A stretch of DNA of 64,000 nucleotides from Cordilura impudica. Lineage: Eukaryota > Arthropoda > Insecta > Diptera > Scathophagidae. The position numbers were made by a program, and so were the translations under genes. Position 1 is the stretch's first letter. Every line of letters begins with the position of its first letter. Where the stretch lies: positions 143,719,529 to 143,783,528 of the forward strand of contig OY821518.1 of assembly GCA_963682025.1 (NCBI GenBank). The letters run 5' to 3'. The notes below the pieces were generated by a model. That model saw only the letters and a list, made by a program, of their open reading frames with translations. It was not told where the DNA came from and did not search any database. Shown piece by piece: positions 21,872 to 32,209 of the stretch.

Positions 21872-22059
21872 TTACCCGGCCTTCCCACGTTCAAGTCAAA
21901 TTGATCACACATACAATAGTCAAAAAATTGTTAAGCAACTGTCCCACTGAAAAATTTAAAGAGAGAATTGAAACGTATGATTGTTTGTAAAAAAGAGTAA
22001 AAAAGTGTGAGCGCATTAAAACCTGAAAGCCAAAAATTTAACGTGTGAAGGCCGGGTAA
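21872..22059. mobile_element. short MITE (188 bp)
   Basis: Inverted arms TTACCCGGCCTTCCCACGTT (left) and TTACCCGGCCTTCACACGTT (right, inverted), one mismatch in 20. Lies immediately before the Helitron at 22062. Target duplication unclear. Confidence 0.7.
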
Positions 22060-22061
22060 TA

Positions 22062-22658
22062 TCTTAAATATATTTACGCTGATCCCTGACTCAGTGACTG
22101 ACAAATTCTGTAACGCTGACCAAAATGATACGGTTCTAAGTCCTAGGATTGATCTTGCCCCAACCGACACCACATTACCTTTCATATTAAAACGCCGCCA
22201 GTTTCCAGTAATTCCTGCATACGCTATTACCATAAACAAGGCTCAAGGCCAGTCATTTGATTACGTTGGCATTAATTTGGAGACCGCGGTATTTTCACAC
22301 GGCCAACTGTATGTGGCTTTGTCACGATCAAAAGTTGCAAGCCACGTTAAGATACGTATTCTATCGAACCCACAGCAAGGAAAACTATTAAATGACCAAC
22401 GATATTTCACACGAAATATAGTTTTTCAAGAGATTCAAAATTGAAAAACTTTTTCGCCAAATATTTCTCCTGTTTTGATACTTATGTATACAATTTCTAC
22501 AGACACAATCTTTTTTCACATGGACATATGTAACAATATAATTTTCAATTTATTAAAAGAAATTTAATTTATTATAAATTTTTCGTGTATTTAAATTTAA
22601 ACTGTTTGTTTTATTCATAATTTTTAAACGGGCGCCTAGGCGCCACACAATCAACTAG
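22062..22658 (+). mobile_element. short Helitron derivative with both termini (597 bp)
   Basis: 5' terminus TCTTAAATATATTTACGCTG; 3' terminus CTAG at 22655-22658, ten bases after a perfect GC-rich palindrome GGCGCCTAGGCGCC (22631-22644). Flanked by A (22061) and T (22659), the host dinucleotide of Helitrons. The 5' end is joined directly to the last ~100 codons of the helicase, so most of Rep/Hel has been deleted. Both ends and the A/T site are present, so mobilisation in trans is plausible. Confidence 0.85.
22115..22444 (+). pseudogene. Helitron Pif1-type helicase, C-terminal fragment
   Basis: Open frame to TGA at 22442-22444 with [20 protein letters not shown], then [20 protein letters not shown] and [14 protein letters not shown], the last helicase motifs of Rep/Hel (motif [11 protein letters not shown] and motif VI YVALSR). 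Upstream domains are absent. It may still be translated from the ATG at 22094, inside the 5' terminal region, but would have no ATPase activity. Confidence 0.85.
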
Positions 22659-22864
22659 TTACAAAATAAAATTGTTGTAACTAATCTTGAAGTAAAGAAT
22701 ACTAGGTGCATTGGCTTAGCATTTCTTAGGGGTGATTTAAATTACAATTTTTTGGTGTCTCATAACAAAATTGATCAAGTTGTTCTCAAATTATGATAAA
22801 ATCAAAATTTTAGGAAAAAATAAAAAAAGTATCTATAGAATTTTAAATCTAAATCAGAAAACCC
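22659..22864. other. no gene seen
   Basis: AT-rich spacer. A phrase at 22755-22800 (AAATTGATCAAGTTGTTCTC) faintly resembles 15790-15830 in inverted form, too short to use. Confidence 0.3.
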
Positions 22865-23682
22865 GGTAAGAAAATTATAGTCGGTCTAGGCCGACTATAC
22901 GATACCCTATACCATGCGCTTAGAGATCCAACTTAGGTCCAACAAATTAGATATAGAAAATAAGCATAAACCAAATTTGAGTGGCATTATTAATTTTTTT
23001 GCCTTCGGGTATGGAAAAGTTCATATCGGATATTTATATGGGGACTATATCAAAAATGGACCGATCCTGACTATATTTGGTAAGGTCACTTATTTTTTAC
23101 AAAAACATCTAAAAATCAAATTTGAGAAAAATCTTTGCAATATTTTTATTTTTTTATAGATTTAATGAAAGATCGGGAATCAGCTTCATATGGGGGCTAT
23201 GACTAAGAATTCTCCTGTAGGCTTTATTTTTGGACTACTGATAAATTGGCGTAATAACCATACACAAACCCACTTTAACCGAGATCTATATGATAATTTG
23301 GATATTATGGCAAGTTAAGTCGATCTCATAGGGGTCATTTGTATGGGGACTACGTCTGAACTTCAACCGATTTTCGTCGATTTCCATGGCGTTCATACTG
23401 ATTTTATATACTAAATTTCATCAAAATATATTATTATTATTATTATTATTTATTTATTTCGAATTCCCATACAACAAGACATAAAATCTTATAATTAAAG
23501 TACAGGATTGACTGCAAGGTTTACATAGATACACAGTTAGACAGACAGACGGACGAACATCTACTCAGAATGTGATTCTGATGAGATCGGTATAATAAAA
23601 GATGGGTGTAGGTTTTTTTGGTAGTTATAAACATCAGCACAAAGTCGGTATACCATGACCATATAGTAGTATAGGGTATAAA
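22865..23682 (+). repeat. dispersed repeat family R1, copy b
   Basis: Near-palindrome TATAGTCGGTCTAGGCCGAC at the 5' end, all internal R1 landmarks, then TCGGTATAATAAAAGATGGG and ATAGTAGTATAGGGTATAAA at the 3' end. An extra segment of about 80 bp including (TTA)n lies at 23430-23515, absent from the other copies. Confidence 0.85.
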
Positions 23683-25112
23683 TATAGTACTTTTATTTGT
23701 TATTATTTTTTTTTTTTTTGTTGTTGTTGTTATGTTATCAATAATAAAATCAAAGATCTATTATGGTCTTCAAAATATAAAATCCGCATCCATGATAGAA
23801 TCAAAAAATCTAAAATAAACCTATCAAATAGAGATGGTTGGTTATTAAATAATGATTATCATCTTATTAAGGCTTAACGGGGATTTTATGGTTGAAATTA
23901 GGTAAAACTCCCCGCAGTTATTGTTATTCATTTAATGCTCAATTCAATGAATGATGCAGTGACTTAAAAAATAATAATCATAAAAAACGCAATGAAATGA
24001 GCAACCGTTGTTGCTTCTTGAATGGCACAGATGTTTGCACATCCTTTAGGCAAAAAAGTAGAAGAAAACAACAACAAGCTTTATTTATTACTGGAACCGT
24101 ATTTACACCACGTCCGTCTGTGTTCTTCCTTCGATGGTTATAATAATTGTATGTAGTTTTTCAGTTTTAATATTTTAATTTATTCATAACCAATTTTAGT
24201 CTGAGGGGTTAAGAAGGGGTTTATTGCCTAGTTTAAATAATAACAACAACAACTTTAAAGGGTGAGGTGAGGTTTGCATGCTACTTATATTATTACTTCT
24301 GCTGCTGCGGCTGCTACAACTTTTTCAACTATTTGATCATTATTCATGTTGTAACAATATCAGGGCTTCTCTTTATCACTATTCTTCTTCTGTTTTTTGT
24401 TTGTTGGTTGTTACAGAATGACAGGCCTACCTACATTGCCAAAATGATGTTTTCATTATGACACAACAAGACATGTGCCTTTAAAAAGTTTTTCGTATTT
24501 AGGGGATTTTTTTTTGAAGGTTTGGAAAATCCAAAACATTAAAAAAAGCAATGCGAATATTGTTTTATAATGTCTGACTTTGTATTCAATCCTTAAATAA
24601 TTATTAGGGGGATGATCTGGTCGTACATAGATTTTCTCTACTCAAGTCATTATGAATGGTTGTGTTAAATTAAAAGCATTGCATGATATTTGCGTATGCT
24701 CACTTTTGCCATGGCTGAATTTGAGTTTGCGAGAAATGTACGCTTCGTTAATTTATTATGATTGCTTTGCAACTATTGCAAAATTTATACTCATAACAGT
24801 AATCAGGTTTGTCTAACATATGGCACTCATGACGAATTAATATTTCTCATGACCAAACCATTTTAGGTCTTGTCCTCTTCATATAATATTCATATTCAAT
24901 ATTAACATACTCGTATTAACGACGCATCTTCGGGCAACAAATATGTGACAATATTAATTTAATGTCGTTTATATTTTTTCCTCATCCATTATGCGATCAT
25001 ATATTCTTTTCCGAAACTTATGTGTTAAAAATCGTATAGTATATAAAGAGTACAACGGCCAAATTCGCTTTTATAAACCGATGTTAAATCCGAATCCAAA
25101 ATTGTTATTTTG
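23683..25112. other. AT-rich sequence with simple repeats, no gene seen
   Basis: Poly-T and (GTT)n near 23709-23730; (CTG)n-like short run near 24298-24312. Short open frames have no recognisable similarity. Confidence 0.4.
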
Positions 25113-25877
25113 GTAAAAAATTTGATTTGCGGAAAATTTTCCGAAAACAATTTCCCGAAAACAATTTCCCGAAAAGAATTTCCCGAAATTACAATTTCCC
25201 GAACACAATTCACCGAAATGACAATTTCCCGAAATTACAATTTCCCGAACACAATTTCCCGAAAATACAATTTCCCGAAATTATAATTTCCCGAAAACAA
25301 TTTCCCGAACACAATTTCACGAAACTATAATTTCCCGAAATTGCTATTTCTTTAAATAGCTTGTTGATGGCATTTCCGGCCGAAGCGCGAGCAATCAGTT
25401 CATGGCCACTTGATGTAGTGGTCCGGGTTAGATCTTTCAGCTCGTTAACAATTTTTTCTTTAGCAGTGAATATTATCCGTCGGGAGGTCTAAATACCGAA
25501 GTGTTCAAAGTCACAATGAAAAAATAAGCGTATGACACTCCAATAAATAGGTCCGGATGACGAGGGAGGGTGGAAGAGGAAGGACGCGGTGCGGGATGGG
25601 GGAATTGTTTTTTCGAGAAGTCGTATGGGGGAAATCAAGAATATATGGGAAGTTGTAAACTAAAAATAGGGAAATTGTAATTTCGGGAAATTGTTTTCGG
25701 GAAATTGTAATTTCGGGAAATTGTATTTCGGGAAATTGTTTTCGGGAAATTGTAATTTCGGGAAATTGTTTTCGGGGAATTCTTTTTCGGGGAATTGTTT
25801 TCGGGAAATTGTATTTGGGAAATTGTTTTCGGGAAATTGTTTTCGGGAAATTTTCCTCAGAGGAAAAAATTTGTATT
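25113..25877. mobile_element. Foldback-like element (~765 bp) with tandem-repeat arms
   Basis: The left arm (25113-25353) is a tandem array of 13-16-bp units based on ACAATTTCCCGAAA; the right arm (about 25655-25877) is the same array inverted (TTTCGGGAAATTGT). The outermost flanks also match in inverted form. About 300 bp of non-repetitive, GC-richer sequence forms the loop. Long inverted repeats built from short tandem units around a unique middle are the structure of Drosophila FB (Foldback) elements. The arms can form a very large hairpin. No transposase inside. No target duplication resolved. Confidence 0.75.
25360..25495 (-). other. coding-like segment in the Foldback loop
   Basis: On the minus strand an open stretch of about 45 codons reads FTAKEKIVNELKDLTRT then GHELIARASAGNAINKLFKE. 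Composition and amphipathic pattern look protein-like and unlike the AT-rich surroundings. No family recognised. It may be a captured exon fragment or chance. Confidence 0.3.
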
Positions 25878-26127
25878 AAAATTATTTGTTTAGAAAAACA
25901 AAACTAAGTAGATAATAAATTAATTGTATTTGTAAAACAAATATTTTTGCAAATAGTTTTATTGTTCGCTTTTGCTTCTTTTCAGATAGATTGAGGGCAA
26001 AAATAAGATGTGTGTAGTGAAAAAAGGTTTAACTTAAAGGCTTTAAAAATGGCCTAGAAACATTGCGCGTTATTGATTTCTTCAGTCAACTCTTAAATTA
26101 CGGTGATTGTGTCTTTTTAGAACATTC

Positions 26128-26557
26128 TTGATCATATCGCACCTGTACCTCTAAAGTGAGTCAACTCAAAATTTTTAAATTTTCACTTTTTGCAAGAAAA
26201 CGATGCACAGTGGTCATATCTGTTCACTGTAAAAATCTTACATCGATTTTTCTAGTCTTTCGCAAAAAAAAAAAAAAAAAATACAGTTGTAACCCTCTTG
26301 GTGTTATAAGAGTAGCTTCTTTAGAATCGACTAAAAGGACATATTTTGAGTTCCACCCAAAAAACTTGTTATTTTTGATGATCACTGAAAAAATCGCAAA
26401 AATAACTACTTTTGTATACTTATTATTCGCAATTCTTTACAACGAAACAACTGTTTTTAAATTTTATAGTAAATATTTAAAAAAAAAACCGTTTTTTGCC
26501 TCTACTGAAAATTTGTAAATTTTGTTGACTTTAGTGGTACAGGTGCGATATAATCAA
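26128..26557. mobile_element. MITE (430 bp)
   Basis: Inverted arms TTGATCATATCGCACCTGTA / TTGATTATATCGCACCTGTA, continuing as CC-T/A-CTAAAGT. Non-coding and AT-rich inside. Superfamily not assigned. Confidence 0.65.
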
Positions 26558-27155
26558 CGTCAAAATTATGGGGAAGATTTTTTTCCCCAATCACTCATTT
26601 TTTGGACATGGATTTTGTAATATTTAGCATCATATACAGCTTTATTCGTCTTTTTTTCATTTGTATCAAATGAAAATGGGGTATAAAACCGCTACATTTA
26701 AGAGTTTATAAAATGCCAAAATGAAATAAATAGTTTGTTTGTAACTTTAATTGGAGTAAATCAGAAGTAGAAAGGGAAAAAATATCCGCAGCTTTAACGG
26801 TCAGATATCTAGCAGCACATACATATATACCTATCGTGTAAGTCAAATTTCGTACGACTTATCGGCAGGGCAATACACTGTAGTGTTAAGGATTTAGACG
26901 TTAAAGCAATGTGCATAAGTGACATTAATCATCAGTAAATTCATAATTCCAAAAGGAAGTAATGGACGGTCACATTTTATCTTGTACTTCTAAAAGCATC
27001 ATTAAAGACATTTTAAAGATCTAAAGTGTAAAAAATATTTTTCTACATTTCTAAACTTAATATGAAAAAAAAAGCCATAGAACAACGGTCAATATTTACG
27101 ACCAACTAATTTACTTTGACCAAAGCATTTGTCTATCACAGCACAGTATCGATTA
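26558..27155. other. no gene seen
   Basis: AT-rich; no recognisable coding, RNA or repeat feature. Confidence 0.4.
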
Positions 27156-27159
27156 CTTC

Positions 27160-27545
27160 ATTTTTATGGCGCATCAAAATAAATTGCAGAGACCCCATTA
27201 ACTATGTATTTTCTTGATGTTTATAAAAAGAGAAGTTGATTTGGCGATAACCGTCTGTTCGTGTGTCTCGTTAGTCACGACCACGCGTTCAAAAACTAAG
27301 CTAGGCTCTTCGATTTTGTGTAATATCGTTCATTAATTCCTGCTGTTATTTAAAATCATTAAAATCGGTGCAGTAGGTGACAATATATCCATGAAAATGT
27401 AAGAAAGAACTGTGGAAAAAATATAAATGTTCAATCTGGTTGTTGTTATTCTAAAGTTATATTTTCTAATTATTGTAGTTGTAGCATTTGTTTCATGAGA
27501 GCGTATGTATGGTTATACTGCGCGTGTAACTTTGGATTAAACAAG
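27160..27545 (+). repeat. R2 family, internal fragment
   Basis: Landmarks GCATCAAAATAAATTGCAGA, AAAAAGAGAAGTTGATTTGG, CGATAACCGTCTG and CACGACCACGCGTTC in R2 order. Ends not seen here; an isolated R2 terminus-like GAATTTAACGCTCTTACTTG at 28229-28248 may be its right end after insertions. Confidence 0.6.
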
Positions 27546-27790
27546 TACTTTTTCCTAGAAAAGTACTTCTTAAGAAGTACTTCTTCTTAAAAAAAGTATA
27601 TTTTATTCAAAAAGTACCCTTTTTTAATAAGTACCTTGTTTTAGAAAATCTCTTAATTTTTAGAAAACTACCTCTTTTAAAAAAAGTAAATTTTATTTAA
27701 AAATTATCTTTTCTTAAAAAATTTATATTTTCTTCAAAAAGTATCCTTTATTGAAAAGGTACCTTTCTTCAAAAGTATATTTTCTTAAAA
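27545..27790. repeat. degenerate palindromic AAGTAC-rich array
   Basis: Variants of AAAAAGTACTTCTTAAGAAG and its complement alternate for about 245 bp. Unit length is irregular and both orientations occur, so it folds into many short hairpins. Confidence 0.5.
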
Positions 27791-28859
27791 TATTTTATCT
27801 TGCTTGCTTTAATTGTTTTTGTTTTTTTTTGTATTTAATATATCCTTAAATTAACATATTACTAACTATTACATATCTGGATATTTTACTGATATATTGC
27901 AAAAAAAAAAAACAAAGAATTGAGAAAGATTTGAAGTCCAGACTCATTTGACAATTTTTTCTATTATCGTATGACTTCTATCCTCTCAAAATATTCGTAT
28001 AGGAATCAAAATTTGGGTATTATAACGCCGGCTGTGTTAAATAATCTATTTCATTGCGGTGTCCTATGAAGTACTTGGGGAAGTTATGGGTTTTCTACTC
28101 TACTAAGATAAAAATAATATATCTCGCAGATAGTAATTCATTTTTCTATAAAGATACCATCAATGTTTTTTATAACAAGAAATTATAGTAGAAACTGTAT
28201 TCAAATTTAAAGTTGCAATATCAGCTGAATTTAACGCTCTTACTTGCTTTTATGTAGCATGATCGTAAATCGAAGATCAAATTCAATCTCCATCTTTTTT
28301 TTGTATATATTTATTCGATTCGTGAGTGCTTATGTCGTGTATTGTTGACGAAAAAACATCCTCAAGTAATTATGATCCATTTTCTTTAAAGCATTTGGAA
28401 TTACGTTTATAATTGGCCACTCAATTGATCAATTATTATACCTGTCAATAGGACGCAAACGTGCAATATTGTGAGCTAATGGTTCATTTAAATGGCATTA
28501 TTGGACGGAATAATACATACTAAAAACGTCAGAGACAGTCGCACAATTCTTTTTTGTTTCAAAAAATCGATAGCTGCGAAAAACTTATTCGTTTCTTAGT
28601 CTTTTTAAGTATAACACTTGTCTACAAATAAAAAAAAAAAAAAAAAAAAATTCACTGCAGAAACGAAGCATGTTTTTTAACTAACCTGGGCGCGTTAAGT
28701 TCGAATCTGGCACAAAAAATGGGCCATCACGCCTTGTTCATTTTTTATCGCATGCTGGCAATACTGTAAAACAGTCAATACTGACACTACAATTTCACAA
28801 TTATTAATTTTACAGAAGCCCACATTCATTCTAAATCTTTATAATAGTAGAGTTTAAGC
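27791..28859. other. no gene seen; R2 terminus and poly-A tract
   Basis: Includes the R2-like terminus at 28229-28248 and a poly-A run at about 28629-28650. The last ~200 bp lead into the GDLK copy B and may be its 5' region. No inverted repeats like those of copy A were found. Confidence 0.4.
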
Positions 28860-29407
28860 ATGTCAAAGAGATCGTACGTTACTGATTCAAGATCTTTTTG
28901 CTTTGTGTGTGGTGAATATTTGGTTGGAAAAAACGGATATTCAATATCATAATCATTAAATTATGAATATTTACATTATTTTGGTTTTGCTGTCAGAAAC
29001 TTGGACAAACCGTGGACACCGACAATGTTTTGCAATAGTTGCAGAACTGTTTTATACAAGTGGTCAAATGGCAAGAAGATCTATTTCGATTTTCAATTCC
29101 AGTACTTTGAAGAGGGTCAAGTAATCACCAAACCGATTGTTATTTCTCTTTAACAAAAGTTGCTGGATTCAATATGAAAAATCGAAAAAATATTACTTAC
29201 GCGAATGTCCCATCGGTTTCCAAACCAGTTCAACGTCCACCAAATGATCCATTACCAGTCATTCCCAGTGCTACGAGCAGTGAGTCCGAAACATCTTTCA
29301 CTAGCATTGGTAGTTTGTATGAGGCTGATGATGAACGACATTTAGCGACTCAAGCTGAGCTGGAATTGGCTGCATATTTTGAAAAAGCAACACTCTATTC
29401 TATACTG

Positions 29408-30483
29408 CTTTGTTCCGCAAAGCGTGTGCCGTGGCGCACTGGTGTACCGTGGTCATCAGTTGGTTTACCGCAGAAAAAAGTCAAGGTTTTGTGAAGATAA
29501 TACACCTAAAAATAGATGAGAGCTGTGACCGCTCTGGCGCGCCTCGCTCACAAGCTATCACCGAACGCAGTACGAATGCATATCGAGTGAGTACTTGTAT
29601 TTACTCGTATCTTTTCATCCCTAGTCCTCAGTCGTCGTTGTCGCGCCAGACTGAGTGGGCGTAGCGTCGCTTTTCGTCAGTAGCATCAGATCATCAGTCA
29701 CTTCTGTTTTATACAGAAATACGATGGTGCTCTCACGGAAAAGTGCTATCTCGGATTTACGAGTTAAAAAATAAGACCCAGATGTCTTTAGAGGGCCAGG
29801 GTTCAGATTTTGGTTCTGTGTTTAAAAAAGAAGAATGAGTAGAAAAACTTGCATATCTGGCGGACTTATTCGCTCATTTAAATGAACTTAACAGAAAAAT
29901 GCAAGGCAGGACAAAACTGAAAGTTTTCGCGCTATGTTGGTATTATGGCTTTGCCATGCTGTCAATGGTACTCGTGGTAATGAAATGTTTCCAAATGTCA
30001 TGGCTGCCGATTCAGAAAAAAAAACTGCAGGTTTTGATAGTGAAACACTTGGAGCTATTAGCGAAAAAAATAAACTGACTTGCAATCTGTGAACTGGGTA
30101 AAAAATCTATTCTCGGATAACTTTTCCCTTGGACACTTACCAATAAACGAGTAGAGAGAATTCATGGAGTTTAAAACTGATGGGGCATTAAAACTAAAAT
30201 TTTCCGACGTAGAGCTGGCCGCAAATAAAAAATAAGTATACACTGCTTTCAAAGCGCGCTGTTGAATCAACGAAGAGGTGAGAGCAGCCTTATCAACGAT
30301 TGCTCCAAATTTTGATCCCATGTATTCAGTTAAACAGGCTCATATTTCTCACTAAAAATCTTTTCATATTAGTTATATTGATTTTAATAATTAATAAATA
30401 TTAAATAAACATTGCTTTTTCTTTGGTGTACCTATAAAATTTCTTGATTTATACCTTGAACACAAAAAGTTTGCGGAACACTG
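29408..30483 (+). mobile_element. hAT element (1076 bp) nested in GDLK copy B
   Basis: Terminal inverted repeats CTTTGTTCCGCAAAG (left) and CAGTGTTCCGCAAAC (right, inverted). Flanking octamers CTATACTG (29400-29407) and CTATAGTG (30484-30491) match at 7 of 8, an 8-bp hAT target duplication. The GDLK protein reading stops before the left end and resumes after the right end. Confidence 0.9.
29640..30354 (+). pseudogene. hAT transposase, C-terminal fragment (ZBED5/SCAND3-like)
   Basis: Decayed frames read TEIRWCSHGKVLSRIYELKN, EKLAYLADLFAHLNELNRKM, then KTESFRAMLVLWLCHAV, FMEFKTDGALKLKFSDVEL and, at the end, APNFDPMYSVKQAHISH before TAA. The R-W-x-S-x-G-x-V-L-x-R and LAYLAD-F-HLNELN blocks and the K-Q-A-H-x-S-H terminus are typical of ZBED5/SCAND3-type hAT proteins. 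The BED finger and the first catalytic region are missing. Several frame changes. Confidence 0.8.
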
Positions 30484-31451
30484 CTATAGTGCTATATATG
30501 TTGATTGTTTATTTCAAAAAATGAATGGAGATTATTTATTGATGGCTCTAAGTACAGTTTAAAGGTTCTTCTTTTGCATAATGGGCATGAAAAACCATTC
30601 ATACCAATTGCTCATGCCATTAATACAAAGGAAAACTACGAATCAATGACTGAAATTTTGACATTAGTCAAACACAACGATCATAAATGGAAGATCTATG
30701 GTGACCTTAAGGTGTGTGACTTAAATTTCTTTGTATATATAGTATAGACCATCGTAAATAACTGTATGCAAGGAGGTTTTACAAAATATTGTTGTTTCCT
30801 TTGTCTATGGGATAGTCGCGCTACATGTCATCATTACGTCAGAACAGAGTGGCCAAAAAGAACTGAGTATTCACCAGGAAACAAAACATTTCAAATAAAC
30901 CATTAATTGATCCAAATGATGTTCTTCTTCCGCCACTGCACATAATATTGGGCCTTTTTAAGAACTTTGTCAAGGTTCAGGACAAAGATGGTGCAGCATA
31001 AAATTTCATATGGTAAAATCAAAGAAAGCATATTTGTTGGCCCTCAGATCAGGAAGCTATTGAATGATGATGATTTTTCACAATGTCTATTGGAGAAAGA
31101 ATATGCAGCCTGGGAATCTTTCAGGAATTTCGTGGACAGTTTTCTTGGAAACAATAAGAGTGAAAACTACAGACAAATTATTGCTAAATTATTGAAAAAT
31201 TATAACGAATTAGGTGCACGAATATCACTCAAAATGCATTTTCTTCATTCCCATTTAGATTTTTTTTCACAAAACCTAGCTGCGGTAGCGACGAACAAGG
31301 TGAGCGTGCCTACCAAGATTTAATGGAAATTGAAAGAAATTATTAAGGATTTTGGGACAAAAGCATGCCGGGAGACTATTGCTGGACTCTAATACGTGAA
31401 ACCGAACCAACAAAATACAAACGACGTTCAAATAATGTGATTCACTTTTGA

Positions 31452-31678
31452 AAATTCATTGATTTTTAAAAAACGAATAAAAACATTATTTTTGTATCTC
31501 GAAAACAAAACTTAACGTGATAGAGAAAAACCAATTACAGATTCGAATTCAGCCCACCAAATTACCCTAGCAAAAATATTTGGTAGCTCCAGTCCAAAAC
31601 CTTGTTGGCTAGTGTAATTAAATGATTAATGGATTTAATTTTAGGTCCTTTGTTAAATTAAATAAGAAAACTAAAACA
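31452..31678. other. 3' flank of GDLK copy B, no gene seen
   Basis: AT-rich; no inverted repeat matching copy A was found, so this copy may be truncated or of another subfamily. Confidence 0.35.
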
Positions 31679-32000
31679 AATAGTGTTATATTCGGCTGTG
31701 CCAAATCTTTGATACTCTCCACCCGTTTTCCAAACACAATATTATAACCAATGTCGTCAACACTAAGAGACTAAAAAAGGCTTGATGATGTTGATGTTTA
31801 AAATTAATTAGATAATTAACAACCATTTTAGGTATTTTCGTGCATTTTTAATTATTTGTATATTAGAGATGCATACATATTTTTATACCCTCCACCCCAT
31901 TGTGCAGAGCGTCTATATCAGTTATTCCGTTTATAATGCATCGAAAAATGTATTTGCCACCCTATAAAGTATTTACATATATAAAACAAGGCTGACTTTG
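31679..32000. repeat. two R2 ends in a row (right end inverted, then a left end)
   Basis: 31679-31735 reads TGTTATATTCGGCTGTGCCA then ATACTCTCCACC, the R2 right end on the minus strand. 31882-32000 reads TTTTTATACCCTCCACCCC and ACCCTATAAAGTA, the left end on the plus strand. Between them is AT-rich sequence. Confidence 0.6.
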
Positions 32001-32207
32001 ACTTCTGGAGCAACAACGAAAAATCATATTAATATCAAAAGTGTAATTAAAGGATTTGAGCTCTTTTAGGAGCTCAATCGCCTAAAGCTGACTTCTTATA
32101 GTTCTTTAAAAGATCTTATATATACCTCCAATCTACCCGAGAACGAGCGGGAAGAGCAGAAACTAAATACCTTCGTATTTTGCATATTTATATTTCATGG
32201 GTGCTCT
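32001..32207. other. no gene seen
   Basis: Short spacer before the mariner element; no feature found. Confidence 0.3.
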
Positions 32208-32209
32208 TA

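Larger units (their letters stand above)
28860..31451 (+). pseudogene. GDLK-family transposase-like protein, copy B (split by a hAT element)
   Basis: Starts at ATG 28860 (MSKRSYVTDSRSFCFVCG). The N-terminus has two Cys pairs (C-F-V-C and C-N-S-C) followed by a W-S-N-G-K-K motif, a zinc-finger-like arrangement. Then DCYFSLTKVAGFNMKNRKN, TYANVPSVSKPV, and after the hAT insertion NEWRLFIDGSKYSLKVLLLH, KWKIYGDLKV, GGFTKYCCFLCLWDSRAT, LLPPLHIILGLFKNFVK, IKESIFVGPQIRKLL, LKMHFLHSHLDFF, SDEQGERAYQDL and DYCWTLIRETEPTKYKRRS, ending with TGA at 31449-31451. Asp in LFIDGSK, Asp in YGDLK and Glu in DEQGER are conserved in the copies I can compare and would suit a D-D-E core (inference). At least five frameshifts or stops. 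Family known to me only as uncharacterised arthropod proteins. Confidence 0.75.

Noticed and set aside
23430..23515. SINE inserted in R1 copy b
   Set aside because: The extra ~80 bp has a (TTA)n run but no A/B boxes, no poly-A tail and no clear target duplication.
25127..25879. CRISPR-like array (regular short repeats)
   Set aside because: Units are contiguous, without unique spacers, mirrored in two arms, and the genome is eukaryotic.
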